A stretch of 64,000 bases of DNA, taken from the NCBI GenBank assembly GCA_002118135.1, contig BDIU01000410.1, forward strand, positions 124,001-188,000, written 5' to 3'. This stretch comes from Trebouxia sp. TZW2008. Taxonomy: Eukaryota > Chlorophyta > Trebouxiophyceae > Trebouxiales > Trebouxiaceae. Position 1 is the stretch's first letter; the number at the start of each line of letters is the position of its first letter. Both the position numbers and the translations under genes were made by a program. The notes under the pieces are model-generated. The model searched no databases, was not told the DNA's origin, and was given only the letters and a program-made list of their open reading frames with translations. Shown one piece after another: positions 12,301 to 24,700 of the stretch.

Positions 12301-12407
12301 ATGAATCTGGTGATCTTCTTGCTGAGCAGCTGCATGCCAAATCAATTTCAGTGGAAAGCGCCCTGGACCATGTCTGGCTTCAGCCCTCAATTCACAGTCA
12401 TGCATGA
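9342..12407 (+). CDS. Crinkler-like protein: coiled coil, PD-(D/E)XK nuclease-like core, kinase-like domain (4 exons, 615 aa)
   Basis: Exons: 9342-9552, 10101-10610, 10781-11034, 11535-12407; phases close. Residues 1 to about 115 are Gln/Glu/Leu-rich and likely coiled coil. A Leu-Cys hexanucleotide run follows. Residues near 241-325 contain RPDLCLLVRGALLFKGEHK, matching a PD-(D/E)XK signature with D282, E296 and K298. Residues 326-615 form a divergent protein-kinase-like domain: candidate Lys 416 in DYVIKHV, catalytic-loop-like AHTDVWWPN with D508 and N513, and CLIDLE in place of DFG at about 524-529. REase-kinase pairing is known for eukaryotic Crinkler (CRN) type effectors and their relatives. 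Whether it acts inside the cell, is secreted or is a domesticated element cannot be told; no N-terminal signal peptide is evident. The start ATG lies one base after a 5' UTR intron acceptor. Confidence 0.8.
10225..10280. repeat. (TTTGTC)n hexanucleotide repeat inside an exon
   Basis: About nine hexamers. They lie in exon 2 of the gene at 9342 and read as alternating Leu-Cys. A 6-bp unit keeps the frame whatever the copy number. Confidence 0.85.
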
Positions 12408-13290
12408 CACTCAGCTGTTTGTTGTCTCACGCTACAGGACATTGTGAGTCCTGCATGTCTTCGTAGCTGTTCAATAACACTTAGGCTCTAGGGCTCGTAC
12501 AACATGTCGATACGCACATACTCCTATGAGCAAGATTTTACTCCACTCTTGAAAATGTACAGATCCTGTATCACATATCACATCTGAAACAAGTGGTAGA
12601 AGTGATCAACAACAATTTGCGATCGGGTTGATGTAGCTGACACCTCCTACTTAAGTGCGGCAAAGGCACATATGTGCTGATGCAGCATGCCAGCAGCATC
12701 CTGCCAATGTGTTTGCATTGGCTAGACATGCTGTATGCATGGAGCTGTTCAGGCTGATCACAATGCATGGCGTTAGCTCTTGTGCTAGAGCTAGCACAAG
12801 ACTCAAAGACCCTGAGCATCTATTTCGACACGAATTGCTGGACAATTTCGACCTGCACGTTCGATCCGTACGCTTGCAAGCGAACGGGGCTGAGCAGCGC
12901 TTGTCAAGGTCTAGCCGCACTGTCCTTGCGCAAGCGCTAGTTTTCAGATTGCGGATGTATTAAACATCTGCATCGAAAGTTACTTCAGTCACGTGCATGC
13001 TTTCTGACAGCTGCGGTCGGCGAAGGCACAAGACAGTGAAAGCTATGACATAGTGCGCATTGCGTGAGACTCTGAAGTGTGTGTCTTACAGCTCAGATAC
13101 GCCATGACGCCCCCCAGGTGCGCAATCGTCGTGGTGATCAGAGATCACGGTCGGTGCAAAAGCAACAGGCGACAATGCTGTCATCAGCGATCAATGCTGC
13201 ATGGTCCAGGAGATCCTGCCATGTTCTTGTCCTTTTGTGGCCTCTCGGCAATCACGCAACCACTGTCACTTGACTTGGTCAGCAACTGAT
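12408..13290. other. Intergenic spacer
   Basis: 883 bp between two plus-strand genes. It should contain the 3' UTR of the Crinkler-like gene and the promoter of the ADA2 gene. No coding homology was recognised. Confidence 0.5.
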
Positions 13291-16200
13291 ATGAGTGAGC
13301 ACCTGCGCAGACAGAAGCGAAGGTCAACCCCCCAAACTTATTCACAAGGCAAAGGCCGTGCAGCCAACATTGGCAAAAGGTACAGGTTATACTTGTGTTT
13401 TGAACGATTTTGCATATAGGTTACATACAATGTGTATGAAGATTTTGTAAACTGTGAGTTCAGAGCATGACAATCAGAACTTTCATTACTGCAGGGGCTT
13501 GTACCATTGCAACTATTGTCAAAAGGACATCACTGGTGTGATGCGAATCAAGTGTGCTGTCTGTCCAGACTTTGATTTGTGCCTGGACTGCTTCTCAGTT
13601 GGTGCTGAGATTAGCCCTCACAGGAGTGATCATGCATATAGAGTCATGGACAGCTTGTCCTTCCCATTGTTTCATCCAGATTGGGGGGTGAGCTTTGCCT
13701 ACTAATGGTCACTTGTAATTTCTAGCTGCTGAGCAGTGCAGTTCATCAGCCATCAACAAGCAATAATAAGTCTTGCAGAAGCTTGCACAAGTTATATGCA
13801 TGGGGCATGACAATGTCAAAAGATTCAGCTTTCAGCATATAACGTGCGCCAGAATTGCTTGAGAATCTGGCTGTATCTACTTTGTGTGCTTGAACTTGGC
13901 AAGTTGCAGTACATTCAGGAGTACATTCAGGGATAAGACATGCAGGGCTGCAAGTTATGTGTCAAAACTGCTTTGTACAGTAAACTGTTGATATGACGAC
14001 TGCATTGGTTACCAAGAAAAGTGTCCTTACATCGCATTGTCCTTACTCAGCACTACCTCTGAAGTCAGAATGCAATCTTGGTTCCCAGTTGCATTGTCCT
14101 TACACTGAGAATGTCCTTATGTTGAGTGTCTTTACATCAAGAAGTCACTGTGGTAACATTTTTCATGGTCTGCACCATCTGCTGCAATGCTTGTACAGGC
14201 TGATGAGGAGCTGCTTTTGCTGGAAGCAATTGACATGGCTGGTTTTGGAAATTGGGGTGCCGTTGCTGACCATCTTGGCACCAAGACCAAGGAGGAGTGC
14301 AAGGTGGACACATCAATCCAGCTTGCAGAGCTGCTGGCTCAAAAGCCTGCATGCATTGGGATATTCCGGTCACCATGTAGAGCGACATGTAACCTTCAAG
14401 CAATACCTGTGTCAGCAGCTCTGCAAGGCTCAAGCGGTCACGCCAGAACAAGAATTGGCATAAGTCCAGGTTGTTTTGGCTCAGCAAGCAAACTGCAACC
14501 GCAGAGCAATCTACCTGCATGTGCTGGGTTCCTGGCATCATTGCACTTGCGCTTACCCTGCATAAGAAGTCTGCCAGCTCTGCCCCTGGCTACATAAACA
14601 TTTGCTGGTGCAATTCAGCCCACCCAGTCAAAACTCTTTGAGTGGTCTGCAGGGTCACTACTTTGACATATACGTCAACTCGCCCAATTTCCCAGAGCCT
14701 CACCCTGCCCTGCAAATGGCCGGCATAGAGCCCCTGCAGATTCAAAAAGCAAAGCAGGCACAGCGCAGGCAGGCTAGTCAGCAGCAAGCAGCCGCCTCAG
14801 CAGCTGGTGTGGGACCCCAACAGCAAAGCTTGGGGTTGCAGGCTGAGTCCCACAATGCTGCCGAGTCGGGTGTTCAGCATCATACAGCTACTGCAGAGTC
14901 AGCTGATGCTGAAACGGCGCACGGGCGTAACAAGAGGGTGAGCTGATTGCAGCTCTGCTTTGTGTGTCTGCCATGAATGGGTCACACCTCATGCAAAACG
15001 CTTGAGTGTAGTGCACATGGGTGTGGGGACAGGTTTAGATTGCGTTTTCATACCAATGAAGCAAACTGACACGCGCAGCTTCAGAACAGACTTGTGAGAG
15101 TCTGCTGTTTTGTGCTGAGTATTGCCAGTCACCATATTTGCAGTGTATGCTATCAACAGCAGAGGCAGGAGTTTCCTCCACCGTTCAACGCTACATTGCT
15201 TGCATCCTTTTGATTCTGTCCTTTCAAACACAGATCTGCAGCCAGTAATAACTAGCCTGCAGATCCAGCATCTATCCTCAGGGCATCCACATATAGTCAC
15301 AAGTCTAGCTGCAGCGCCTAAGCCTTTGTTTGCTCATGCTGCAGATCAAGCGTGAGCCTTCAAGGGGTGACTTATCAGATGCACCAACTGCATTATACCA
15401 ACCACAAGCTGCAGCATCAGGCATCAGCCAAGCTAACAAAGCAGACAGCCAAGATGCTGAGGGCGACACAGCCCAGCATTTGCCCACAGGTCACACTCAC
15501 AAACGCTTTGCAGAAGGGGGAGACTACACAGCCAAGGCTGCTGAAAATCACACAGGTCCACATCATAAGCCCATGACTCTGTAACTTGATGTTGTCTATA
15601 TGGCCCCTTGTTGGGTGTAAGACAATCTTGTTGTTGCATCTATCAACAGATGAACGCATTGCTTGCTTGCTTGCTTGCTTGCTCGCTCGCTTGATCTACC
15701 CACTCACTCACTGAATGACTGACTGACTAGTTGCTTGAATGATTGATTGATTGATTGCTTGATTGACAGGTTCTGTGGAAGGTACAGCAGCAGACATGCA
15801 GGAAGGGGAAGCTGGAGAGTCCATGCCAAACCTACAGGGCAGCAGCAGGGTTCCAGCAGGACATTTGGACCATGGGTTGCCAGCTGAGGGTTTGCGCATG
15901 CACGCCGACCCTGCTATCAGGGACGGGGTCACTGAGGGGGTGCAGGGGGGGTTGCAGGGGGAGAGAGTAAGTGGGCGGGCCACCCCCAATGCAGACAACG
16001 CCTCTCAGGCTCTCAACAAGAAGGTGCGCTAATAATTACATTATTTTCTTTCACACAATTGATGCAGAATGAGACGCCATGCCTGAACTGGGAACATGCA
16101 GATGTATTCACAGTGTACAGTAAGGGGCAAAGCCCTGCAGCAAGCTGTGTTGATTTGTAACAAGCTGTGTCAAGCCACAGACTCGATTGCCAGTCTGCAC

Positions 16201-19200
16201 AAGCAATGCACTGGTGCATGACTTGCAACACCCTCTAAGCCAGAGGGTAAGCAGAAAGAAAGACAGCCAGTGGCTGGCAACAGACATGTTATTGGCAGTC
16301 ACAGAGCATGTGGCACTGAGAGCAGTTATGTTTGCAGGCAGCTCATGACGTGGTTGCCCTTGCTGGTTTTCACATCAAGCGTCAGGAGTTTGAGCCTGAG
16401 TATGACAATGAAGCTGAGATGATCATTGCTGACATGGAATTCAAAGAGGATGACACTCAGGTTGGCACGTTGCTCTTAAGCCTCATGCTCACTTCTGCAA
16501 ATCCCAACATTGCCCTCTGTCATCTTTTGAGGCATGTCAAGACGCTATGTCAGCTGTACTATGCTGCCAAGGGGAAGCATAAGCCACAGAATGTCTAGGT
16601 TGTCTTCTTGCGATTCAATACATGTCTGCATGAGACTACCGCAATCTGCTTATCTTGCAGCTTGGCAACTTTGCAACACAAAGTCGCCACTCTGACTCTC
16701 CTGATCATTGCCAATGTATGAGAGTAATCCCTTGCATGAGGTCCTTCACCCATGCGATCTGCAACAGACAGGCTTTTTGGCAGGCACTTGCATGACATTC
16801 TGACACATGCTTAGGCAATCACACCACAAGCACACAGACATGTTACTGACACTTCCTGCAGGATGTATGCAGCCGCTTTCTCACAGCCACAACAGCTCTG
16901 CGCTGTGCTCATGTGAACCTCTTCATCCAGCCCTGTGTAAGGCATGGCTATCAACTGCAGCACTTGTTGTCACAATGCAGGCTATCAACTGCATTGTGAC
17001 AACAAGTGCTGCAGTTGATGACGATGCATTGCATAACGCTGGTATAGAGGCGCTCTATGAGTACAGTCCATGGCTATTGCATGTGACAAAAATCAGGCCT
17101 AACACCATTGCTACAACTCACTTGGCAATCAATTGCAGACTCAAGCAGACATTGTTGAGATATTTTTGCAAGCAGCTTCCTCAGCAGTAATAAAAAGAAT
17201 ATCTGTCATCAAGCATCATCATGACAGCCTATATGCACAACCTTGCTGCTCACTGACTTCTGTTGCAAGACATTCCTTGCTAAATTTGCCCCTTCAGCCA
17301 ATGCCGTATCATGTTGTGCTAGCCTTTGCAAACACAACCATTGTAAGCATGGCAAGAAAGCAATGTCCACTGTGCCAGCCCTTGCCTGCAATGGAACACC
17401 ACAAAAGCTTCCCAAATTCCAAATCGTGACTCACAGTCAATGTGCATGGCTGTAGGAGGACCTTGAGGATAAGGTGCGCGCGGCTGATGCTTACAACAAT
17501 CTGTGATTGTCCTGGAATAGAGCAATGTCTCGTCGTGACAGTTGCTACGCAAATCAGACCTCACAAACTTTTCTCAAACCCTAAAGCCTGACCCACGGTC
17601 AATATGCATGGCTACAGGAAGACCTTGAGGAGAAGGTACGGGTGATTGATGTCTACAACAGCCGCCTCACAGAGCGAGAGCGGCGGCGCCAGTTTGTGAT
17701 AGACAGGAAGCTGATCAATGTCAGGAAGCAACAGGCTTTGGACAGGAGGCGTAACCCAGCAGAAAGGGAGCTTTACGCACGGCTGAAAGCAATCGCTAGA
17801 TACCTTCCTCAGCAGGAGTTTGAGGTGCTGTCTGAGGGCGTGGTCACCGAGACCAGGCTCAGAATCCGCATACAGGTGGGCAGTTTGCTTTCTTATACCA
17901 AACAGCAAACGTTGTAAGTGTGAGGGAGTGTAAGAGAGCTGTATGTAGGCCGCAAGCCATTGCCAGATATTGTGTCTCAGCCAGAGTTTGAAGTGCTGTC
18001 TGAGGGCGTGATCACAGACACCAGGCTGGGAATGCGCAGTTAGATGTGCGTCCTTTCTTGCCTCAATAAAGAGCAAGCATTGTGGGTGTGCGGGAATGTG
18101 GGAGAGCTGTATGCATGCCTCAACGCAACTGCTCTATATCTTCCTGATCAAGAATTTGAAGTGCTGTCTGAGGGCATGGCCACAGAGACCAGCCTAAGTA
18201 CTCGCATCGGTGGGCTTCCTCGTTTCTTGTACCATCAGGCAAAGGACCTGAACATTTGCAGTGCCAAATGCTGCAGTCATCAGGACTTTGCTGATGAGCT
18301 TCCAGGAGTGCATCAATATCTGTGTGTAGACATCCAGATGCTGCACTGCATGCTGTTGTTGCCACCCAAATCATTTCTCAGCATGTTGATGCTGAGCTGT
18401 GCAATGATGACCAACAAGCATCTCGCAGCGAATCCATTGTATTCAGGAGCAGAAGGAGCACAGGCGGGCAGGCATCAGGACCTTTGCCAATGCTGAGCTT
18501 ATGAGGCAGACAAGAAGCGCAAGAGCAGTGCAGTCAGCACTTGCGCCTGCTGTTCCAGGGTCTCTTTTCAATAAGCATGTTTTTATCATGTGATCTCCTG
18601 ACCTGTTGCACTTGCTTGTCAGCACAAAAACTCTCAAGAGGTTGATGGACTGCAGGAACTGAAAGAGTACAGGCGGGCAGGCATCAGAACCTTTGCGGAT
18701 GCTGAGCTGTACGAGGCAGACAAGAAGCGCAAGATTACTGTTCAGCCAGTGCTTGCGCCTGCTGCTCCAGGGTCGCTTCCCAGAAACTGGCAATATCCCC
18801 TGGGCTCAGCAGATCTGTCAGCACCGGTGAGTGATGTTATAGCCTGAAGCCTTGCTTCGCCTTGGCTGCTCCAGGGTCACTATCAAGCAATTTGCAGTGC
18901 CCCTTGAAAATCAGCTGGTCAACATCGATGAGCATGTTCCAGCGTCGCGTGACACTGCATGACGCTTGCATTGTTAGTGTTCTGTGAATCAAGTGGACCC
19001 GCAGCTGTTCAGGCTGTGTCAATGTGTGCCTGCAGATCTCAGCATGCAGTCATGACACTATTTTGCATATATGTATATGCTGAGGGCATGCTTTTTGTGT
19101 CCTAAGTACTCAGCCAATCAAGTAGCTTCAATTCCTTTGGTCTTGACCTGTGTCAAAGCCGAGTCGACTTTGCAGAGCACCGAAAAGGCCTTTCAAACAT

Positions 19201-20817
19201 CATCAACAGGATTGTGCTTCACATGCTGTGCGTTCTGGCAACAGCTTCTGACTATGCCGCTCTAGGGTTGGGGTGGAGGGTCCATACCCAGGACAGCATC
19301 TGCCTCAGTTCTGCCACCCAGCAGGAAGGGCAGTGGGCTGCCTGCAGAGGGGCTGCACCGTGCAGCCCCTGCCCTAGTGGCCTGGAGGGCTAGACGAGGC
19401 ATAGCCCTTGACATCACAGCCCTGCCGGGAACAGCCCTTCTCTCAGCCAAGGTGAGTCACCCTTGCCAATATATGACCACGACGCTGATGCCAGGTACAG
19501 TGATTTCTTGTTGTGACGACTGCTTTGTTTCCCAAAAGCAGTCTTTATATCAGATTGTCCTTTCTCAGAAGCGCCACTGCAGTCGTAGTGCAGCGATTGG
19601 TCACCAAATGCATTGTCCTTACATCAAGGATGTCCTTATACTCAATGTCCTCACAAAGAGAAGTTACTGTATTGCGCGCTAGCACAGGTGTGTGGGTCAA
19701 ACCCCCTGCTCAAAGCTGTGCTATGCTTTGTCTGACTGAACCTTCACACTCTCTATTGATAGCCTGGCTTTCACTGGAGCTGTGCTGTGTGCCGAACGTA
19801 CACACACAGCAACAGCCTCTGCTTGCAAAGCCCTGTCAAACAATGGCCATGCTGTGCGTTGACTGTTGTGCTGTCACAGGAGCGCAACCTATGTGCTGAA
19901 GCCCTGCTGCTGCCAGTGAAATTTCTGGAATTGCAGGCTCTCATGATGTTAGAGGGCCACAGCTTCTGCGTAGAAGCTATACTGAGCTTTGGCTGTACCT
20001 TCACACCTTCATTGACTGCTGAATTGTCACAGGAGCGCGAGCTGTGCGCCCAGGCGAGGTTGCTGCCTGTTCATTACCTGGAGCTGAAGGCTCTCATGAT
20101 GCGGGAGGGCCAAAGCAAGGGGTACATCTCCCGGCAAGAGGCACGCACCTTCTTCAGACTGGAGCCTGTCAAAGCAGTCAGGTCTGCGAGTGCCCTTGCC
20201 CCTTACACTGCAATTGCAAATAAACTTGCACTGCAATTCACTGCAACACACTTACATTGCAGCTACAGAGCAACACTTACACTGCGACGCTTACATTGCA
20301 GTCACATTGCAACTTTAAGGATTACCCTCAAGTTGGAGAGATAGGGTTTAACAACCTTCAAGGGGTTTTAATCTTCCTCAGGGTTTTTTTCTTGGAAACA
20401 ATGCGGCTGATGGGTTCAAGGTGTTAGGGCGTGTTTGCAGTATGCATGGCAGCGTGCAAGCCCAACAGGCTTCAATGCAGGGGATGCCCTTGCTGTTTTG
20501 GTGCTCAACAGCTTGCTTGCTGTCAAGATGCTAGAGAATTTACTGCTTTGGGCACAGTGTGCATCATGGTCCTTGCAGCTGCTGTGGTGCATTTGGCAAC
20601 ATTGTGTGAAAGTATGCTTTAAATGCTGTTTGGACATGCTGTTGCGCTGATTTGCAGGGTATACGAGCTGCTTCTTGCGTCTGGATGGATTCCTGGGCCT
20701 CCAAATGCTCCAGGGTCACAGATCGCAGCGCCAAATCAAGCACATCTGTCAGCAACAGCAACAACAGTCCTTGAAAACTCTGAAGCTGAACAAACAGCAG
20801 TGGTCAGCAATACATGA
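13291..20817 (+). CDS. ADA2: Transcriptional adaptor ADA2 (12 exons, 727 aa)
   Basis: Subunit of GCN5-containing histone acetyltransferase complexes (SAGA type), acting in the nucleus. Exons: 13291-13379, 13495-13687, 14199-14303, 14653-14937, 15345-15555, 15770-16023, 16338-16460, 17618-17875, 18656-18826, 19266-19451, 20033-20181, 20658-20817; phases close. The ZZ zinc finger (residues about 32-80) shows YHCNYC, KCAVC and CLDCFS and ends FPLFHPDWG. The SANT/Myb part follows (ADEELLLLEAIDMAGFGNWG, then HYFDIYVNSPNFP). The middle has the ADA2-specific FHIKRQEFEPEYDNEAEM and VYNSRLTERERRRQFV. The SWIRM domain is at the C terminus (LDITALPG, ARLLPVHYLELKALMM, then VYELLLASGWIPG). The linker encoded at 14730-16023 is Gln/Ala-rich and poorly conserved. 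The ends of exons 5 and 6 are the least certain. Several introns contain decayed copies of neighbouring exon edges. Confidence 0.93.
13976..14152 (-). mobile_element. MITE copy C
   Basis: About 176 bp in an ADA2 intron, opposite in orientation to copies A and B. It begins TACAGTAAACTGTTG and ends gaagtcactgtggta. The interior has repeated tgtccttac motifs, the reverse complement of those in copies A and B. Confidence 0.7.
15659..15766. repeat. (TTGC)n / (GATT)n simple repeats
   Basis: Runs of gcttgcttgc and gattgattga lie just before the acceptor of the ADA2 exon at 15770. The polypyrimidine tract of this intron is made largely of simple repeat. Confidence 0.85.
16950..17019. repeat. Perfect 31-bp inverted repeat with 8-nt loop
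   Basis: The left arm 16950-16980 (atcaactgcagcacttgttg and on) and right arm 16989-17019 (ending gtgctgcagttgat) are exact reverse complements around the loop gctatcaa. It lies in the ADA2 intron between the exons ending at 16460 and starting at 17618. In the transcript it would form a strong hairpin. Confidence 0.9.
17395..18215 (+). repeat. Junction copies around the ADA2 exon at 17618-17875
   Basis: An upstream copy near 17436-17500 repeats the acceptor and first codons (gtgcatggctgtaggaggac versus gcatggctacaggaagac). Downstream copies near 17982-18040 and 18148-18210 repeat the 3' end (tttgaagtgctgtctgaggg). The polarity matches the other clusters. Confidence 0.8.
18430..18900 (+). repeat. 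Junction copies around the ADA2 exon at 18656-18826
   Basis: An almost full-length copy at about 18440-18560 carries a one-base loss (gctgagcttatgaggcag versus gctgagctgtacgaggcag) that breaks the frame. A third, partial copy of the 3' part (ctgctccagggtcactatc) lies downstream near 18865-18900. Confidence 0.8.
19496..19671 (-). mobile_element. MITE copy D
   Basis: 176 bp in an ADA2 intron. Ends are TACAGTGATTTCTTGTTGTG and, read inward, TACAGTAACTTCTCTTTGTG, matching terminal inverted repeats bounded by TA. It is in the same orientation as copy C. Confidence 0.8.
19870..20000 (+). repeat. In-frame second copy of an ADA2 SWIRM exon start
   Basis: At 19880 a gtcacag acceptor is followed by an open reading of ERNLCAEALLLPVKFLELQA, a divergent copy of ERELCAQARLLPVHYLELKA in the exon at 20033. 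The two are in one uninterrupted frame. It lies upstream, as expected for an acceptor-side copy. Confidence 0.75.
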
Positions 20818-21752
20818 GTTTCGTACAGTTCAGCGCTGTGTGTACTATATGAAGCAGAGTGTGCAAGTGACACAACGTGCCTGCACTCTGACAATTGTTT
20901 TGCTCATGCCATAAGATGCTCAGCGGCTGAAAACGACCACGATTTCTACCAAATATTGACCCCAGTGGCACACACTTTGAGCAGCAGTGACAATGACAGT
21001 GTGACCTCTTTCAGCATCTGACTAGGTAGATTGATGCTCGTCAAGCAAAACCCCACGACTACTAGCATAGATTTTCTGCTGCACAAATTGAGGTCCTAGG
21101 TGCAATGCAAGGTATTGTGGCTTTGCCATCATCAGGGGTAGGCCCACTTTTGCATATGCAAGACATGAACAGGGCAAGATTGCGTCGACAAGTCAATCTT
21201 TGCGCAAAGAGATCCTCTGCAACAGATCATGCTACCTCCTATCTTGACAATATGAGTGGTCTGAACAAGCAGTGACACAGCACCTGTGGTCCAGTCAACT
21301 GAGCGTATCATCACTAATCAGCGATGCATATGCATGTGCTTGCTCACATGTAGATTTGACTGGCTTGGCTGACAACAGAAACATCAGTCACACAAATGAA
21401 GCTGTTCAGAAAATGAGCGGTGTTGCAAACGCTCCCATTTTCATGCCCCGTTGACCATCAAGGCTCAACTAGAACATCAAGTTGCTCAGAAATTTAAATG
21501 ATGTGAGCCATGTTCATCTCTCTGGTGATGCACATCAGCAGTTTTGGTTTCAATTCTGCATCCTTGCAAACTTCTCGACACTGCTTTGCCTTTTGTTCGG
21601 AACCTAGCTTCTGTGTCAACCTTTTTCCCAGCCAACCCACCAACTCCGTCCAAACCAGAAACAGTCTGGTATAGAAGCGGTCTTGCATGTTTGGTAGTGC
21701 ACATCTTTATGGGCAATTTCTTCTAAACCAGAGAAAAATTGGACACAACTTA
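20818..21752. other. Convergent intergenic region
   Basis: 935 bp between the stop codons of ADA2 (plus) and the DUF1989 gene (minus), so mostly 3' UTRs. No coding signal was recognised. Confidence 0.5.
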
Positions 21753-24700
21753 TCAAGAAGTTGTCTCCAAAATTTGGTAATGCACATCTCTAGGGCCCCC
21801 TGCACCACTGATGCAGGGAGGAACATCATGTGGACATGCTGACATCACTGCAATGCAGTCCATTTCCACTCTGAAAAGGACATAATCTCCAGGCTTTTGA
21901 CCCTGCACAATAATGCAATGCCTGATGTAAAATGTTTGCGGAGCTATATGATCAAGGTGAACTCGAAATGCATGGTCGCTTTGGCTTTAAGTAACATGAC
22001 TGTTGAGACATTGCAGGTTGACACGTGACATTGATCTGCACTCAAAATGCAAACTGACCGGCTTGGCGAGTTACCATAAACAGGCAAAGTTGATAGGAAA
22101 GGCAAAGCATCTTGGAAGGCAGATTCTAGCTAAGAAGTTGCCTCTGATGACAAAATGCATTGGAGGTCAGAACAAGCCAGACAACTTCAACAGCACATGG
22201 GTAGAAATGATTCAGCGAGAAAAGTGTATCCTCTAGCAGGAGGATCCCAGCTGAGCTGTTGGCCACCCTTTTCTAGGCTGACTTTGCATTGACAAAAGGC
22301 AGAAACCAGCTCTTGAGTGGTTGATTTAGGCGCTTCTTAAGTCACAGCACTTGTCACAACAAATGTCAGGCAGAAACGACAGGCAAAAAGACACAGCTTA
22401 GCAGGCAGATCCATGCTGATTTGTTGGCCGCCCTTTGCTAAGCTGACTGTTATCCACAGATTGAACAGAGGGGAGAACAGGAAGCCATCACAAGGCAAAT
22501 AAAATCAGCAGCAAATGACACAAAACTGGGCAAAACTGACAGGAAAGGGAGGTAATAGTACCTTAGCAGGCGGGTCCCAGCTGAGCTGTTGGCCACCCTT
22601 TTCTAGGCTGGCTTGCTTTTCATGACAGAGGGTAGAAAGCAGCAATTTGACTTCTGGCATGGAAACATTCCAAAAATCATGCAACGTTCAGGCAGCATCA
22701 ACAGCAAACATAGTCAATTTACCTTAGCAGGGGGATCCCAGCTGAGCTGTTGGCCGCCCTTTTCTAGGCTGACTGCCATCCATAGATTGAAGGGCGAAGG
22801 CGGCAGAAAGTGATCAGGGTCATCAGTCAAAGGGTGCCCTATAGATTTCAGGGCTGCATGCAAATTGCTGGTGCAGCTATTGTGCTTTGCAGCGGCTTCC
22901 TGCAGTCAGTAGACATCTTTGTCATCATGACTGTTATCTTTGCATGCTTGCAGAAAAAGTTGCAGTGCAGAATTTAGGACTGCATGCAGATTGCTGGTGC
23001 AGCTATTGTGCCATGTAGCTGCTTCCTGCAATGAAAACAGCTCCTCAATATCATCGCCAACTACATGCTCGTAAATGACTTTGTCTCGCAAGATTTTGGG
23101 CTGCACGCAATATTCCTGATGCAGCTGTTGTGCCTTGCAGCAGCTTCCTGAAATCACACAAGATGCTTGTCATCATCACCATCATCATTGTTTGTCTGCA
23201 CATAAGGTGGCGTTTTAGCCTTCAGGGCTGCATGCAAATTGCTGATGCAGCTGTGGTGCCTTGCAACTGCTTGTTGCGTCATCAAACATTACTACCATTA
23301 TCATCATTGTCACCATCATTGCATCATCATGATTATCATCATGTTATTATGATATTATCGCATCATCATTGTTATGAGCAGCATTGCATGCATGCAAGTG
23401 CTAAACGCCTTGCAATCGGTAGAAACCCTACCTTTCCAATTTGCTGTTGGTACAGGTAGTGACAGTATGCAGACACCACAGCGCCATGAAACTTCAGGAT
23501 TTGGGTCATTGAATGCCTGGCAGAACTGAGGGAAAACACCTTGCCAGGTCATGACAAACCTATCTTGCCAGTTTGCTGTTGTAACAGGTTTTGACAACAG
23601 GCAGATTTCACAGTGCTGTGGACGCCAGGTCCTGTGTCTTGTCAACAGTTGACAACAATTGCCCTGTGGCTTTCTACCCCTGGCAGAACTTTGGCAGAAC
23701 GCCTTGCAAAAGACACAAAGCCTACCTTGCCAATTTGCTGTTGGTACAGGTACTGACAGCATGCGGACACCACTGTGTCATGCACCCCAGGTCCTGTGTC
23801 TTCTAGTAGGGTAAATATGGGTCGCCGAAGATTAGTCACCATTGAGTCACCCACTTGTGGAATCAAGTGGTGGTTCTCGTCGTGGCTGTGGTGCATTGAC
23901 ATCACCTCCTTTTTGACATCTGGCAGCCCAAAGCCAAAGAAATCTACCACCTGTGCAAGATGTGCGACAATAAACGCAGCTGAAGCAATAAATGCGGCTG
24001 ACTGCTGCTTTTCGTGAAGTCCAGAAGGGTGCGCCTCCTTGCACAGATTGCCATGTATGCCAGATAATGTGTGAGCAGGTGTTTGTTGCCAGTGGCAGCT
24101 GCAATTGACAGAAGTGCATCATGGATCTCATGTTGAATGTGCTGATCAAAGGCAGTGCAACACACGTCCTGTAACAGTTTCATTGGCATCACCAGCACGT
24201 TTAATTGCATATTGCAGGAGAAACATAGCTAGCGCCTTTGCAATGCTTGCAGTGCGATTGCATTGCATTGCATTAGAGGGCATTGAGGCACGGTGCCGAC
24301 ATGTTGGCAAGCTCACTGCACTACTTAGCTAGACCATGCATGCCAATGTGTACAGTCACAACACTCAGAAATTGTCGTGCTTCCCCTGCAAAATTGATAC
24401 TCACCTGCTCGCCGTGTGTATTGATGACCTTGAAATACTGCCCAGCTTTCAGCTCAACAGCTCGACCTTCGCCACCGGGTACTGTCATAAGTTCGCTAAC
24501 GGGCGCTAGATTCTGCGGGATAGCGATGTCTTTGGTAGGCGCCGACACCGCAGCGGCATTAGCAGCGCTTGAAAACGCAGCAGCGGTCTGAGTGCTGGTT
24601 CGGGGACTTGCATGCCGCTTGATTAGACTGTTCGAGGGGTAAGCTGAGCATGACGCGATAGTCCGCTCAACGTTTGGTCTTGCGCGCAGAAGTTGAATAC

